Assembly (NCBI GenBank): GCA_944326695.1
Contig: CALVEZ010000031.1
Location: 1 to 42,897 of the forward strand
Direction of reading: 5' to 3'
DNA: 42,897 nt
Source of the DNA: Candidatus Bilophila faecipullorum
GTDB lineage: Bacteria; Desulfobacterota; Desulfovibrionia; Desulfovibrionales; Desulfovibrionaceae
Shown here: positions 1 to 9,624 of the stretch, piece by piece
How the letters are laid out: each line of letters begins with the position of its first letter
Position numbering within the stretch: position 1 is the stretch's first letter
The notes under the pieces: generated by a model
The model's database searches: none
Seen by the model: the letters and a program-made list of their open reading frames with translations, nothing else
Told to the model about the DNA's origin: nothing
Translations under genes and position numbers: made by a program

Positions 1-26
1 AAGGGACTTTCTAGAGAAAGTCCCTT
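1..26 (-). terminator. Hairpin downstream of mobB
   Basis: Perfect 10-bp inverted repeat (aagggacttt / aaagtccctt) with a 6-nt loop, 20 bp beyond the mobB stop codon. The T-tract for the minus strand would lie outside the window, so its role as an intrinsic terminator is likely but not fully visible. Confidence 0.6.
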
Positions 27-46
27 CTCCCCTCCCCCGCTTTTCT

Positions 47-799
47 CTATCTATCCTTCAGCTTGATCACCACCTCGCCGCCCGGAGCCATGCCCTTGAG
101 CGCGCCGAGCATTCCCCTGATCCCGCCGGAAAGCATCTGCGCGGTAAAGGGATTCAAGCCGATGACCTGCCCGTTGAGCGTCACCTCTACGGCTCCGCGG
201 GACGCTACGCAATCGGCCGGGGTCCGTTCCCCGGCCACAATACGACGCGTCAGCCCGGCGCAGTCGCCTTCTCCGCACGCGCCGCAGTCAAGGCCGGGCA
301 GGAGAAAAGCCCGTTCCACAATCAAATCGGCCAGCGCGTCAAGGTCCTCCGCCGTAAAGGAAGGCAGACCGGAAAGCGTATTGTCGCCGTAGGTCGCGAG
401 CGCCAGCTCGGGCCGCAGGGCCTTGCAGCCTTCCGGCAGGGCGGTCAGCAGCTCGGGCGTGGTGCGCAGGCACAGGATGCGCGGCAGCCAGCCGATGGCC
501 TTGCCTCCCTCCACGAGCAGAATATCCGCGTCCAGCAGAGGGACCATATCCCGCAGGAAACAGGGATGCCCCCAGTGGATCATCGCTTCGCCCTTGCCGT
601 CTTTCGTATTGCTCAGGCCGATGACGGTACGCCGGGGGCTCATGAGGAGGGCCGTATCCGTGTCCGGCTTGTCCAGTTCATGATGCGTGTGCTTGGCAAT
701 GGCCACCTTGAGCCCACGCGCTTCCAGACATTCGGAAAGGCGAGAAATAAGCGTCGTTTTGCCCGAGTTGCTGAATCCTATGATACCGATGGCCTGCAT
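47..799 (-). CDS. mobB: MobB-family molybdopterin-guanine dinucleotide protein with C-terminal Fe-S domain
   Basis: A 250-residue P-loop GTPase-type protein. The Walker A motif GFSNSGKTTL is at residues 8-17, followed by the MobB-like segment AKHTHHELDKPDTD. MobB proteins assist attachment of GMP to molybdopterin for Mo/W enzymes in the cytoplasm. Ordinary MobB ends near residue 165. Here an extension carries LDCGACGEGDCAG followed by a Cys about 17 residues later (C-x2-C-x4-C-x(n)-C). This resembles the small 4Fe-4S domain of corrinoid Fe-S proteins and reductive-enzyme activators. The start is supported by GAGGAG seven bases upstream. The gene is followed by a hairpin and seems monocistronic within the window. 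The MobB call is firm; the role of the Fe-S tail is inference. Confidence 0.88.
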   Translation of the reverse strand: MQAIGIIGFSNSGKTTLISRLSECLEARGLKVAIAKHTHHELDKPDTDTALLMSPRRTVIGLSNTKDGKGEAMIHWGHPCFLRDMVPLLDADILLVEGGKAIGWLPRILCLRTTPELLTALPEGCKALRPELALATYGDNTLSGLPSFTAEDLDALADLIVERAFLLPGLDCGACGEGDCAGLTRRIVAGERTPADCVASRGAVEVTLNGQVIGLNPFTAQMLSGGIRGMLGALKGMAPGGEVVIKLKDR

Positions 800-966
800 G
801 TCTCAACTCCTCGTAAAAATTTTTGGTACCCCCGCCACGCGCAGCAACGCGATTACGGTCGTGGTACAAATTCTGGCACCCTTGACGGGAAAGACATTTC
901 CCGGCCTCATTCTTCAATACAGCTAAAACATTGAATATTTTAAAAGAGAAAGTTACAAACGTTTCT

Positions 967-982
967 TGGCACGCCTCTTGCT
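967..982 (+). promoter_or_regulatory. Sigma-54 (-24/-12) promoter
   Basis: TGGCACGCCTCTTGCT matches the RpoN consensus TGGCACG-N4-TTGCW exactly, with GG and GC ten bases apart. The start site is expected near 993. It faces the YchJ-family gene 164 bp downstream, but a terminator-like hairpin lies between them. An upstream pair, ttcaat / attgaa, near 913-935 might be an activator site; that is speculative. Confidence 0.85.
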
Positions 983-992
983 AAACTGTAGG

Positions 993-1064
993 CAATTCCT
1001 TTCTTCTTTCTTCATCACTTTCTTCCTCCCACAACGGCCCGCTTACGCGGGCTGTTCTGGTTTT
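993..1064 (+). ncRNA. Possible sigma-54-dependent small RNA or attenuated leader
   Basis: From the predicted start near 993 the transcript would begin with about 40 nt of almost pure C/U sequence. It then forms a 10-bp hairpin (aacggcccgc, loop ttac, gcgggctgtt; 1033-1056, one G-U pair) and ends in ctggtttt. That is the layout of a short single-stranded seed plus intrinsic terminator. It could equally be a leader that attenuates the gene at 1157. The T-tract is weak and no RNA family is recognised. Confidence 0.35.
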
Positions 1065-1156
1065 GGAGACATACTTGACTCCGGGGGCGCGAAACCGTAA
1101 CCAGTCCACACCTATTCACGCGCAGGCCGCGCGCCTGTCCATTCCGGAGGAAAGCC

Positions 1157-1645
1157 ATGTCTCTGTGTCCCTGCGGCTCCGGCCGCCCCTACGAAGAGTG
1201 CTGCGAACCGTTCATCGAAGGGCGTCAGCCCGCCCCCACCGCCGAAGCGCTCATGCGCTCGCGCTATACCGCCCACACCCTCAACAAGTACGACTACCTC
1301 AACGAGACGGTCCATCCGACCATCCGTGATGAAGCCGACCATGAGGAAATGAAGAAATGGTCGGAAGCCGTGGAATGGGACGGCCTTGAAATCCTTTCCA
1401 CGAAAGAAGGCTCCGAAGCCGACATGACGGGTGAAGTATCCTTTGAAGCCCGCTATTCTGTCAACGGGATGCCCCAGACCCTGCGCGAGGACGCCTTCTT
1501 CCGCCGTGACGACGGACGGTGGTACTACGTCGACGGCAACGTCTACGGTCAGGAGCCCTACCGCCGCGAAACGCCCAAAATAGGCCGCAACGAGCCCTGC
1601 CCGTGCGGGAGCGGCAAGAAATACAAAAAATGCTGCGGCCGCTAG
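1157..1645 (+). CDS. YchJ-family protein with SEC-C zinc motifs at both ends
   Basis: A 162-residue protein that begins [16 protein letters not shown] and ends [19 protein letters not shown], so a SEC-C Cys-rich zinc-binding motif sits at each terminus. Between them is the NTF2-like domain typical of the YchJ/UPF0225 family (conserved [10 protein letters not shown] near residues 31-40). The SEC-C motif in SecA binds SecB and the ribosome; the function of YchJ proteins is not established. The start follows GGAGG with six bases of spacing. A strong terminator follows at 1654-1678, so the gene is probably a single-gene unit read from upstream sequence that includes a sigma-54 promoter. Confidence 0.9.
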   Translation: MSLCPCGSGRPYEECCEPFIEGRQPAPTAEALMRSRYTAHTLNKYDYLNETVHPTIRDEADHEEMKKWSEAVEWDGLEILSTKEGSEADMTGEVSFEARYSVNGMPQTLREDAFFRRDDGRWYYVDGNVYGQEPYRRETPKIGRNEPCPCGSGKKYKKCCGR

Positions 1646-1653
1646 CCTGCCAC

Positions 1654-1678
1654 AAAGGGAACTCCGGTTCCCTTTTTT
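1654..1678 (+). terminator. Rho-independent terminator of the YchJ-family gene
   Basis: Perfect 9-bp stem (aaagggaac / gttcccttt) with loop tccg and a run of six T, nine bases after the stop codon. Confidence 0.9.
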
Positions 1679-1697
1679 CATGCCTGCGGAACCCGGC

Positions 1698-2636
1698 TCA
1701 CCAGTCGAAGAGAGAAGAAAGGCCCGTCTTTTTTCCGACGCTCTCCTCAGGAATGGCTCCGTCCGGCACAGGGGCGGCGGCTTCCTCCCCTCCGGCTTCG
1801 GGTTCGGCCTCGGCTTCGGGCTGGGCGAAGGGCCGCCGGACTTCGGAAGCATCATCTTCCTGAACCGGAGACTGCGGCGGCAGCGCCGGGGCCTCTTCTT
1901 CCCGCACCTCGATTCCGGTGGGGACAGCCTCCGCGCCCTGCAAGGCCGCCAAGTATTCGCTGACGGTCACGAAACGGCACCCTTCCGCCTTGAGACGGTC
2001 GAGGATTTGCGGCATGGCGTCCACCGTCTGCGCGTGCGTGTCGTGAAAGAGGAAAATGCCGCGCAGCTTCTGCCCGGCAACAAGGGTCTTCATCGTTTCG
2101 ATGCGCGCCTTGCGGGACCAATCCATGCTGTCGATGGACCACAACATGATGTCCGTACCCTCTGCGCGCGCGATATCCACAGTACAGGCGTCATATTTCC
2201 CGTAAGGAGGCCGGATGTACCGGCAGGTCACCCCGAGCTTGCGCAGCGTATCCTGAACGCTGACGATCTCCGCCCGCTGTTCCTCCTGCGGAAGATCACG
2301 CAGCGAACGATGGGACTGGGTGTGATTGCCGATCTCGTGGCCTTCCTGCTGCAAGCGGACCACGAGGTCCGGGTAGTACCCTATCTGCTTGCCGACAAGA
2401 AAAAAGGTCGCCCGAATACCGCGTTCCCGCAGGATGCCCATGAGCCGCTCGGTATGGGGCCCGGGGCCATCGTCAAAGGTCAGGGCGCAGAGATCGCTCC
2501 CCTTGCCCATCTTGAGGATGGCTCGTCCGTCCACAACCGTTCCCGCTTCCCGGGCAAAAGCTCCCTGGGATGACAACAACATCCCCGCGCTCACCAGCAC
2601 GGAGGCGCAGATATGTACGAACCCGGCCACACTCAT
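1698..2636 (-). CDS. Exported polysaccharide deacetylase (NodB domain, CE4)
   Basis: A 312-residue protein with an N-terminal signal peptide (residues 1 to about 28, ending AFA). The NodB domain follows with TFDDGP (catalytic/metal Asp), GHEIGNHTQSH (metal His pair), RPPYGKYD and LFHDTH, so all main CE4 motifs are present. CE4 enzymes remove acetyl groups from peptidoglycan, chitin-like or other cell-wall sugars, here in the periplasm. The last ~70 residues form a low-complexity Glu/Ala/Pro tail with PEAEAEPEAG-like repeats, probably disordered. The start at 2636 was chosen because it is preceded by GAGG and a signal sequence; an upstream in-frame ATG would add 78 unlikely residues. The substrate is not known. 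Confidence 0.87.
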   Translation of the reverse strand: MSVAGFVHICASVLVSAGMLLSSQGAFAREAGTVVDGRAILKMGKGSDLCALTFDDGPGPHTERLMGILRERGIRATFFLVGKQIGYYPDLVVRLQQEGHEIGNHTQSHRSLRDLPQEEQRAEIVSVQDTLRKLGVTCRYIRPPYGKYDACTVDIARAEGTDIMLWSIDSMDWSRKARIETMKTLVAGQKLRGIFLFHDTHAQTVDAMPQILDRLKAEGCRFVTVSEYLAALQGAEAVPTGIEVREEEAPALPPQSPVQEDDASEVRRPFAQPEAEAEPEAGGEEAAAPVPDGAIPEESVGKKTGLSSLFDW

Positions 2637-3154
2637 GATACAGCCTCGAAACAAGCGGCAAGAAAAACCGTTAAAAAAATGATACGCACCATGCGGAACC
2701 CTCTCTAGCACGGGGGATGCCTTTCTGCAAAGGCATAGCATAGCGTTTCCCCGGTGAAAGCACAGTCCCTGATTCTCTAGTACGCGCACGGCAGAAGGCG
2801 CATCCGTGGCAGGGGCCTCAGCGGAAGGCGAGCCAAGGCCGCGATGCGTCCCGGAACGGCCTTGGGCCATATCTCAGCTTCTGGTGGGGACCGCGCTTGC
2901 CCCGGAAGACGGAAGGAACGGGCAAAGGATTCTCCATTGGCGGCCCGACACCACGGGCAGGGGGGCTTCCGGCAGCGTACCCGCCTCCCCCGCATGGCCT
3001 GCCCATCGAAGCGTCTCTTCAAGGCCAACGAACAAGGCGCGGGCCATCCGGCGAAGCCACTTTTCCGACGCCCGCGTGCAAGAAGGCGGCTTGCTTTCCC
3101 CACGGCCCCAAAGACAGGCGGGGCTTGCGCCCCGCCTTTTTCCCAGAATAAAAG
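2637..3154. other. Gap between deacetylase and glnS, no supported gene
   Basis: About 518 bp of GC-rich sequence. Open frames exist on both strands but none has a ribosome-binding site or a plausible protein. A small palindrome (atgccttt ctgc aaaggcat) lies at 2717-2736. The right end carries a terminator pointing right (3116-3141), which suggests that something on the plus strand may be transcribed here. Confidence 0.5.
3116..3141 (+). terminator. Strong terminator pointing right, convergent with glnS
   Basis: Stem ggcggggc / gccccgcc with loop ttgc and five T on the plus strand, 14 bp from the glnS stop codon. The T-tract fits a plus-strand transcript; on the minus strand the sequence after the stem is only gtcttt. 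No plus-strand gene is recognised upstream. Confidence 0.7.
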
Positions 3155-4864
<1,710 letters not shown>

Positions 4865-5082
4865 GAAAAATCCTTTGCTGCCGCCTTCAGAGGGCGGCTG
4901 GCGTTTGCGAAACCCTGCGGTTCCGGTTTGGGAGGGCTTCAGCCCTCAAAAAACCACCCGCTGCAAGCTCCTTTTTCCCGAGGGACGTGCAAGGAAAAAC
5001 GGCGTAGCGCCTCGGCGCCCCACCGTTCCCCTGCCCTTCGCAAAAAGCGGCTTTTCGCGGGCGGCTGTCACAAAGAAGGGGT

Positions 5083-5478
5083 CTAGTTTTTGGGCGGCAT
5101 GACGGCGGGAGCGGCGTTTTGCTGCGCCGGGGGCTGAATAAGCGGCATAGCTCCCTTGTCTCCGGCAGCGGGCGGCATGGCCTTGCCCATACCGGCCGGG
5201 GGCATCCCCATGCCTGCGGGAGGCATCTTCTGGCCGCCCATCATGCCCGCGCCGTGCGAGGCGGTGAAGGCATCCCATTCGCTGCGGCAGATGCCGCCGC
5301 TCTTGTCCGTGTCGATCATGTCGAAGGCGGGCCGTTTCATGTTGGGGATGGCGGCGCTGAATTCGTTCCAGTCCACCTGCCCGTTGCCGTCCTTGTCCAT
5401 CTGGGCGAAACGATCCGGAGCGGCATAGGCGGACGAGGCGCACAGAACGAGCGCCGCGGTCAAAAGCATTTTTTTCAT
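5083..5478 (-). CDS. Exported EF-hand calcium-binding protein
   Basis: A 131-residue protein with a signal peptide (residues 1-19, cleavage after AYA). Two EF-hand loops follow: DKDGNGQVDWNE near residues 28-39 and DTDKSGGICRSE near 56-67. Loop 1 is canonical, with Asp, Asp, Asn and a final Glu. The C-terminal half is a Met/Pro/Gly-rich low-complexity tail with MPPAGMG repeated. It should bind Ca2+ in the periplasm; a specific partner cannot be named. The start is preceded by AAGGAG. No operon partner is visible, with flanking gaps of 218 and 550 bp. Confidence 0.85.
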   Translation of the reverse strand: MKKMLLTAALVLCASSAYAAPDRFAQMDKDGNGQVDWNEFSAAIPNMKRPAFDMIDTDKSGGICRSEWDAFTASHGAGMMGGQKMPPAGMGMPPAGMGKAMPPAAGDKGAMPLIQPPAQQNAAPAVMPPKN

Positions 5479-6028
5479 ACGTATCTCCTTGGGAGACAGG
5501 CTGACGGGTTGGCGATTGAGGAAGTGTAACCACTCTCCCCCCGCCGCGCAAGCAAGGGTTCGCGGAAAAAAGGAAAAGAGCCCTGCGGCGCGGGGACCGC
5601 TTCAACCTGACAAGGCGCGGCTCTCGCCGTGACGTTGGCAAGGGGCAGCCTTTCCCCCGGGCCGCCGGATGCGCGGGAAAGGCCGGACGCGGACTCCCGC
5701 AAAACAGCGGACGAAGGGGACGGCGGGGCTTCCTCCGTCCATTCCGGGAATAGCCTTGCGGGAAAAAGGAAAATAGCGGACGCCACGTCCTTGACCACGC
5801 GCCGACCCAGCGGGGCCCTCCCCGTATGGCGGCGGAACGGCGGGAGCGGGCCGACAGAACAGCCGCCCCGAAAAGGGGACATGCCGCAGAGGACAGCCGG
5901 GCAGCCGCGCCCGCTGTCCCTTCCTTGAGCAGGGCAAGGAAAAGACGGCGCGGGCCGCCCTTTCCGACGGAAACCGCCGTGCGCGTCATTCCCGCCGGAA
6001 GGAAGGCCCGCCGCCCGGATTTTCGGAA
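5479..6028. other. GC-rich gap, no supported gene
   Basis: About 550 bp between the EF-hand gene and the fumarase beta gene. Open frames occur on both strands because stop codons are rare in this composition, but none has a credible start signal, domain or signal peptide. The first ~40 bp contain the EF-hand ribosome-binding site (AAGGAG). No clear terminator for the fumarase operon was found. Confidence 0.5.
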
Positions 6029-6586
6029 TCAGCCCCTGGCGTAGGCTTTCGGCCCTTCAATATAATAGTCGCCGCCTTCACAGTCTCCCACCACGATGAC
6101 GGGGAAGTCCACAACTTCCATCGCCGCCAGCGCCTCGGGGCCAAGCTCGGCGTAGGCAAGGACGGTATAGGAACGGATGCAGCGCGAAAGCAGCGCGCCC
6201 GCGCCGCCCGTGGCCGCGAAATAGACGGTCCCGTACTTCTGCATGGCGTCCTTGACAGCCTGCGAACGGTTGCCCTTGCCGATCATGCCGGAAAGCCCCT
6301 GCTCCATGAGGCGGGGAGCGTAGGCGTCCATGCGGCCGGCTGTGGTCGGCCCGGCGGAACCGATGGCCTGTCCCGGTTTCGCCGGAGAGGGGCCTACGTA
6401 ATAGACGATCTGGTCGGTCAAATCCACGGGCAGGGGCTCTCCCCTGTCCAGCGTTTCCACCATGCGCTTGTGCGCGGCGTCGCGGGCGGCGTAGATGGTC
6501 CCGGTAATGAGAACGCGATCCCCGATATGGAGCGAACGCACCTTGTCCCGAGTCAGGGGCGTAGTCAGACGGATGGGCTCGGACAC
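6029..6586 (-). CDS. Fumarate hydratase class I, beta subunit
   Basis: A 185-residue protein matching the C-terminal (swivelling) domain of class I fumarases and L-tartrate dehydratase beta. Visible family segments are LTTPLTRDKVRSLHIGD, GPSPAKPGQAIGSAGPTT, GRMDAY and MIGKGNRS. With the alpha subunit 55 bp upstream it should form the oxygen-sensitive 4Fe-4S enzyme that interconverts fumarate and malate. The start is a GTG at 6586, chosen because GAGGAGG lies five bases upstream. Tartrate dehydratase is an alternative substrate assignment; fumarase is favoured for an anaerobe with a split enzyme. Confidence 0.9.
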   Translation of the reverse strand: MSEPIRLTTPLTRDKVRSLHIGDRVLITGTIYAARDAAHKRMVETLDRGEPLPVDLTDQIVYYVGPSPAKPGQAIGSAGPTTAGRMDAYAPRLMEQGLSGMIGKGNRSQAVKDAMQKYGTVYFAATGGAGALLSRCIRSYTVLAYAELGPEALAAMEVVDFPVIVVGDCEGGDYYIEGPKAYARG

Positions 6587-6641
6587 AGCAACCTCCTCAA
6601 AAAGTCAAACGTCGTACCCTTCCGGGGGAAGGGCTCCCTTC

Positions 6642-7487
6642 CTACAGCTCGGCCTCCGCGTGACGCGCGGCATGGCAGTTGATGTTCACGGCCACCGGAA
6701 GGCTGGCGATGTGCGTCGCGCACCATTCCACGTTGACCTTGAAGGCCGTCGTCGTGCCGCCGAGTCCCTGCGGGCCCGTGCCGAGCGCGTTGAGCAGCCC
6801 GAGAAGCTCCTCTTCAAAAGCCGCATAGCGGGGATCGGGATTGCGGGTGTCCACGTCGCGCATGGCGGCGCGCTTGGCGCAGAGGGCGGCCAGTTCCATG
6901 GTGCCGCCGATGCCCACGCCCACCACCATCGGGGGACAGGGGCTCGAACCCGCCGCGCGCACGGTATCGACCACAAAACGCTTCACGCCTTCGATGCCGT
7001 CGGCGGGGACAAGCATCTTCACCGCGCTCTTGTTCTCGCTGCCAGCGCCTTTGGGGGCCAGCTTGAGACGGATGCGGTCGCCGGGCACCAGCCGCACGTG
7101 CAGCACGGCGGGGGTGTTGTCGCCCGTGTTTTTCCGCTCGAAAAGCGGCTCGGCCACGGAAGATTTACGCAAATAGCCCTCGGTATAGCCCTTGGCCACG
7201 CCCTCATTGACAGCGCCCTCAAAGGAACCGCCCACCACGTGGACGTCCTGCCCCACTTCCGCAAACACCACGGCAAGGCCGGTATCCTGACAAATCGGCG
7301 TGCTCTCCGACGCCGCGATGTCCGCGTTGAGCAAAAGCTGCCGCAGGACGTCCTTCCCGGCGGGCGAGGCTTCCCGTTCCATAGAAGACTGAATGGCCCC
7401 GTACATCACGTCCGGCAGGCGGCAGCAGGCGGCGACCGCCAGTTCCGCCACGGTATCCCTTATCGTCGACACATGAATTTCGCGCAC
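6642..7487 (-). CDS. Fumarate hydratase class I, alpha subunit
   Basis: A 281-residue catalytic subunit of a two-subunit class I hydro-lyase. Conserved Cys residues that fit the three 4Fe-4S ligands lie in PICQDTGLA, SPCPPMVVGVGIGGT and INCHAARH. Other family segments are GDNTPAVLH and GSENKSA. The start has GAGGAG six bases upstream. It is the first gene of a two-gene operon with the beta subunit. In sulfate and sulfite reducers fumarase links malate and fumarate metabolism; this is the housekeeping copy, separate from the aspartase-like lyases in the island. Confidence 0.92.
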   Translation of the reverse strand: MREIHVSTIRDTVAELAVAACCRLPDVMYGAIQSSMEREASPAGKDVLRQLLLNADIAASESTPICQDTGLAVVFAEVGQDVHVVGGSFEGAVNEGVAKGYTEGYLRKSSVAEPLFERKNTGDNTPAVLHVRLVPGDRIRLKLAPKGAGSENKSAVKMLVPADGIEGVKRFVVDTVRAAGSSPCPPMVVGVGIGGTMELAALCAKRAAMRDVDTRNPDPRYAAFEEELLGLLNALGTGPQGLGGTTTAFKVNVEWCATHIASLPVAVNINCHAARHAEAEL

Positions 7488-8058
7488 ATCGCACTCCTCG
7501 GCTCAAGATGACAGCCACTCCGCCAGCGCGGGCGGAACCGCAGGCGGAACCGACTCCGCCTTTCCCCGGCCCGACCAGCAGTAACATGGGGCAAGACGCC
7601 GCACAAGCGCCCCATGCGTAAAAGAGCCTTCCGCAGCCAGCTCTTGCCGGGCGCTCCGGGCAGGTGTCCTCATCGACAAGGGCTGCATGAAATTTTCCAG
7701 ATGCGCTTTACCTGTTGCCAACAGGTGTCCCCACCGGCAAGGGCTCCATCCGCCGGACGGCATCGGCCCGAAGGAAAAGGGACCCTGCCGGAAGCCCGCC
7801 CCTGCCTGGCGCACTACCCAAAAGCGGTGACTTCCCCGTCCTCCGTTTTCCCCGTCCTTGGCCGAAAGCGGCTCCCGAAGGCCCCCCCACGTGCTTCTTG
7901 CCGGTCTGCGGTCCTCCCCAGGTTGTACAGGCCATTCCGAAAGGCCCTACGCGCATCTTGCCGGGCGTACCCTAAACGGGTATGATTCCTCGCTTGAGAC
8001 AAAAAACGGCGTCCGCCGCGATGCCGACAGCACCAATAACCCCATCAGGATAGGCCCC
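7488..8058. repeat. Gap with an imperfect 28-bp direct repeat
   Basis: This 571-bp stretch between divergent genes has no supported coding region. Two copies of a 28-bp sequence beginning caggtgtcc and ending ggct(g/c)cat occur at 7661-7688 and 7722-7749, with four mismatches and a 61-bp period. The remainder holds the upstream signals of the fumarase operon (left end) and of the gene at 8059 (right end). Confidence 0.55.
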
Positions 8059-8877
8059 ATGAGCAACCATTTTGAAGGACTTGGCAAAACTTGGCTGACC
8101 CTTTTGAACAATCCGCAGCAGGAGCTCCCCGCAGTCATCATGGACGTCATGAAGGAGGGCAAAACCCGTAGCTGCTGGCAGCGCAAGGATGCCAAGACGG
8201 AAACGATGGTCCTTGCATGGCCGGCGGAAACGGCCTTTCGCGCGGGCGTCACTCTGCACGGAAAGGCGGACAAGGAAATCCGCCCCGTCTCGGCCTATCC
8301 CCTGCTTGAAGGCGCGGCCAACGACATGACCGTCGAAGAAACCTACGCGTGGAAGAACGGCACGGAAGGCGAAGTCGCCGCCTGCTGCAACGAAGGGGCC
8401 AGCGCGCTCTGGTTTTATTCCCCCTTCTTCTACCGCGACCGTGAAGACCTCACCCCGGGCGTGCGCCACACCTTCCTCCTCGCCGGGCTTGCCCTCGGCC
8501 TGCGCCGCGCCCTGCTCGACGAGATGACCGTCACCGAGGGGCCGGACTACGAGCGTTACGTGGCCGAATGGCTGTCCCGCCATCCCGGTTCCACCCGCCT
8601 CGACGTGCCGCAACTGACCGTCGACCTCAAGGGGGCCCGAATCCTCATGCCGGGAGAGATCGCCTCGGAATACCAAATCCGCGTTCCCGTGACCTCGGTG
8701 GAGGAAATGACCTTCCGGGACGAAAAAGTCTACATGCTGATCGTGGAGTTCGGCCTCAACACGCCCAATCCTCTCCGTTTTCCGCTCTACGCGCCGGAAC
8801 GTGTCTGCAAGCTCGTCCCGCAAGCCGGGGATGAAATCGACGCGATCATCTGGTTGCAGGGCCGCATCATCGACTAG
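8059..8877 (+). CDS. Conserved-looking hypothetical protein, 272 aa
   Basis: No family is recognised. The protein starts MSNHFEGLGKTWL and ends QGRIID. It has no signal peptide or membrane segment, is acidic, and contains a Cys pair (AACCNEG) near the middle. It looks like a soluble cytoplasmic two-part alpha/beta protein. The start at 8059 was chosen over an upstream frame extension because AGGA lies close by and the upstream residues look non-coding. It lies 75 bp before another unrecognised gene on the same strand, so the two may be co-transcribed. Confidence 0.75.
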   Translation: MSNHFEGLGKTWLTLLNNPQQELPAVIMDVMKEGKTRSCWQRKDAKTETMVLAWPAETAFRAGVTLHGKADKEIRPVSAYPLLEGAANDMTVEETYAWKNGTEGEVAACCNEGASALWFYSPFFYRDREDLTPGVRHTFLLAGLALGLRRALLDEMTVTEGPDYERYVAEWLSRHPGSTRLDVPQLTVDLKGARILMPGEIASEYQIRVPVTSVEEMTFRDEKVYMLIVEFGLNTPNPLRFPLYAPERVCKLVPQAGDEIDAIIWLQGRIID

Positions 8878-8952
8878 AGACGTACGTCATTGAAGGCCGT
8901 CCGATCTCGGGCAGCACCCTCTCTCGAAAACCGCGCAGCAAGGAACTCCGCC

Positions 8953-9555
8953 ATGTCGATGCACGAAATCGAAGATTATATCGAAGAGGCCGTGCGGGTC
9001 GTGTCCCGCTCCGATATACCCGTTTCCGAAAAGCGGAACCTCATCTATTCGTTGTTCAAGCTGGAAGAGTACGGCGACTGCGGGTTCACCAACCGCCGGA
9101 CGCTGAAGGAGATGATGGCGTGCCAATACACCTTTGTCTTTGATAAGACCCAGATGCACGACTACGCGACGAACCGGGACACTTATGACCATCTGTCCGA
9201 GCAAGGCGCCTTTTCGCAGGGCGATCCCTATTCGTTCGTCGCCTACGACGCCGTGACCAACACATGGGTGGAGCACAAAGACAAGGTCTGCATCGACAGC
9301 GGCTCCGACGCGTGGCGGGGCATGGTGGCTGCCGGAGCCATCACCGGCGAGGGCGCAAAGCCCGTGACACGGCTGACGGATGTGGACGTGCTGCGCAGGG
9401 TGAAGAAACTTTGGGGCCCCATGGACGATTACTATATGATGGGGCACGGCGGCCTTTTTCTCCTTTCCGGGGCCATCGACGACTTGTCGGAAGAGGAATA
9501 TCCCGAACACTTCGGCATGACCAAACAGGACTTTGAGGACGAATACGGCGACTAG
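8953..9555 (+). CDS. Hypothetical protein, 200 aa
   Basis: Not recognised. An acidic, soluble protein beginning MSMHEIEDYIEEAVRVV and ending EDEYGD. It has no membrane segments or signal peptide. An AAGGA site eight bases upstream fixes the start. It lies between the 272-residue hypothetical and ilvD (69 bp gap), all on the plus strand, so a three-gene transcription unit is possible. Whether it is functionally linked to branched-chain amino acid synthesis cannot be told. Confidence 0.75.
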   Translation: MSMHEIEDYIEEAVRVVSRSDIPVSEKRNLIYSLFKLEEYGDCGFTNRRTLKEMMACQYTFVFDKTQMHDYATNRDTYDHLSEQGAFSQGDPYSFVAYDAVTNTWVEHKDKVCIDSGSDAWRGMVAAGAITGEGAKPVTRLTDVDVLRRVKKLWGPMDDYYMMGHGGLFLLSGAIDDLSEEEYPEHFGMTKQDFEDEYGD

Positions 9556-9624
9556 CCTTCCTTCGTCTCAGGGAGGGCCGCCATGGAACGGCCCGACATA
9601 GCGACTTTTAAAAGGACAAAGACA

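Noticed and set aside
874..888. Second sigma-54 promoter upstream of 967
   Set aside because: The TGGCAC element is there but the -12 GC is missing (GG at that spacing).
4946..5989. Minus-strand open frame of 347 codons across the EF-hand gene
   Set aside because: It overlaps the EF-hand gene in another frame; Arg/Pro/Gly-rich, no start signal.
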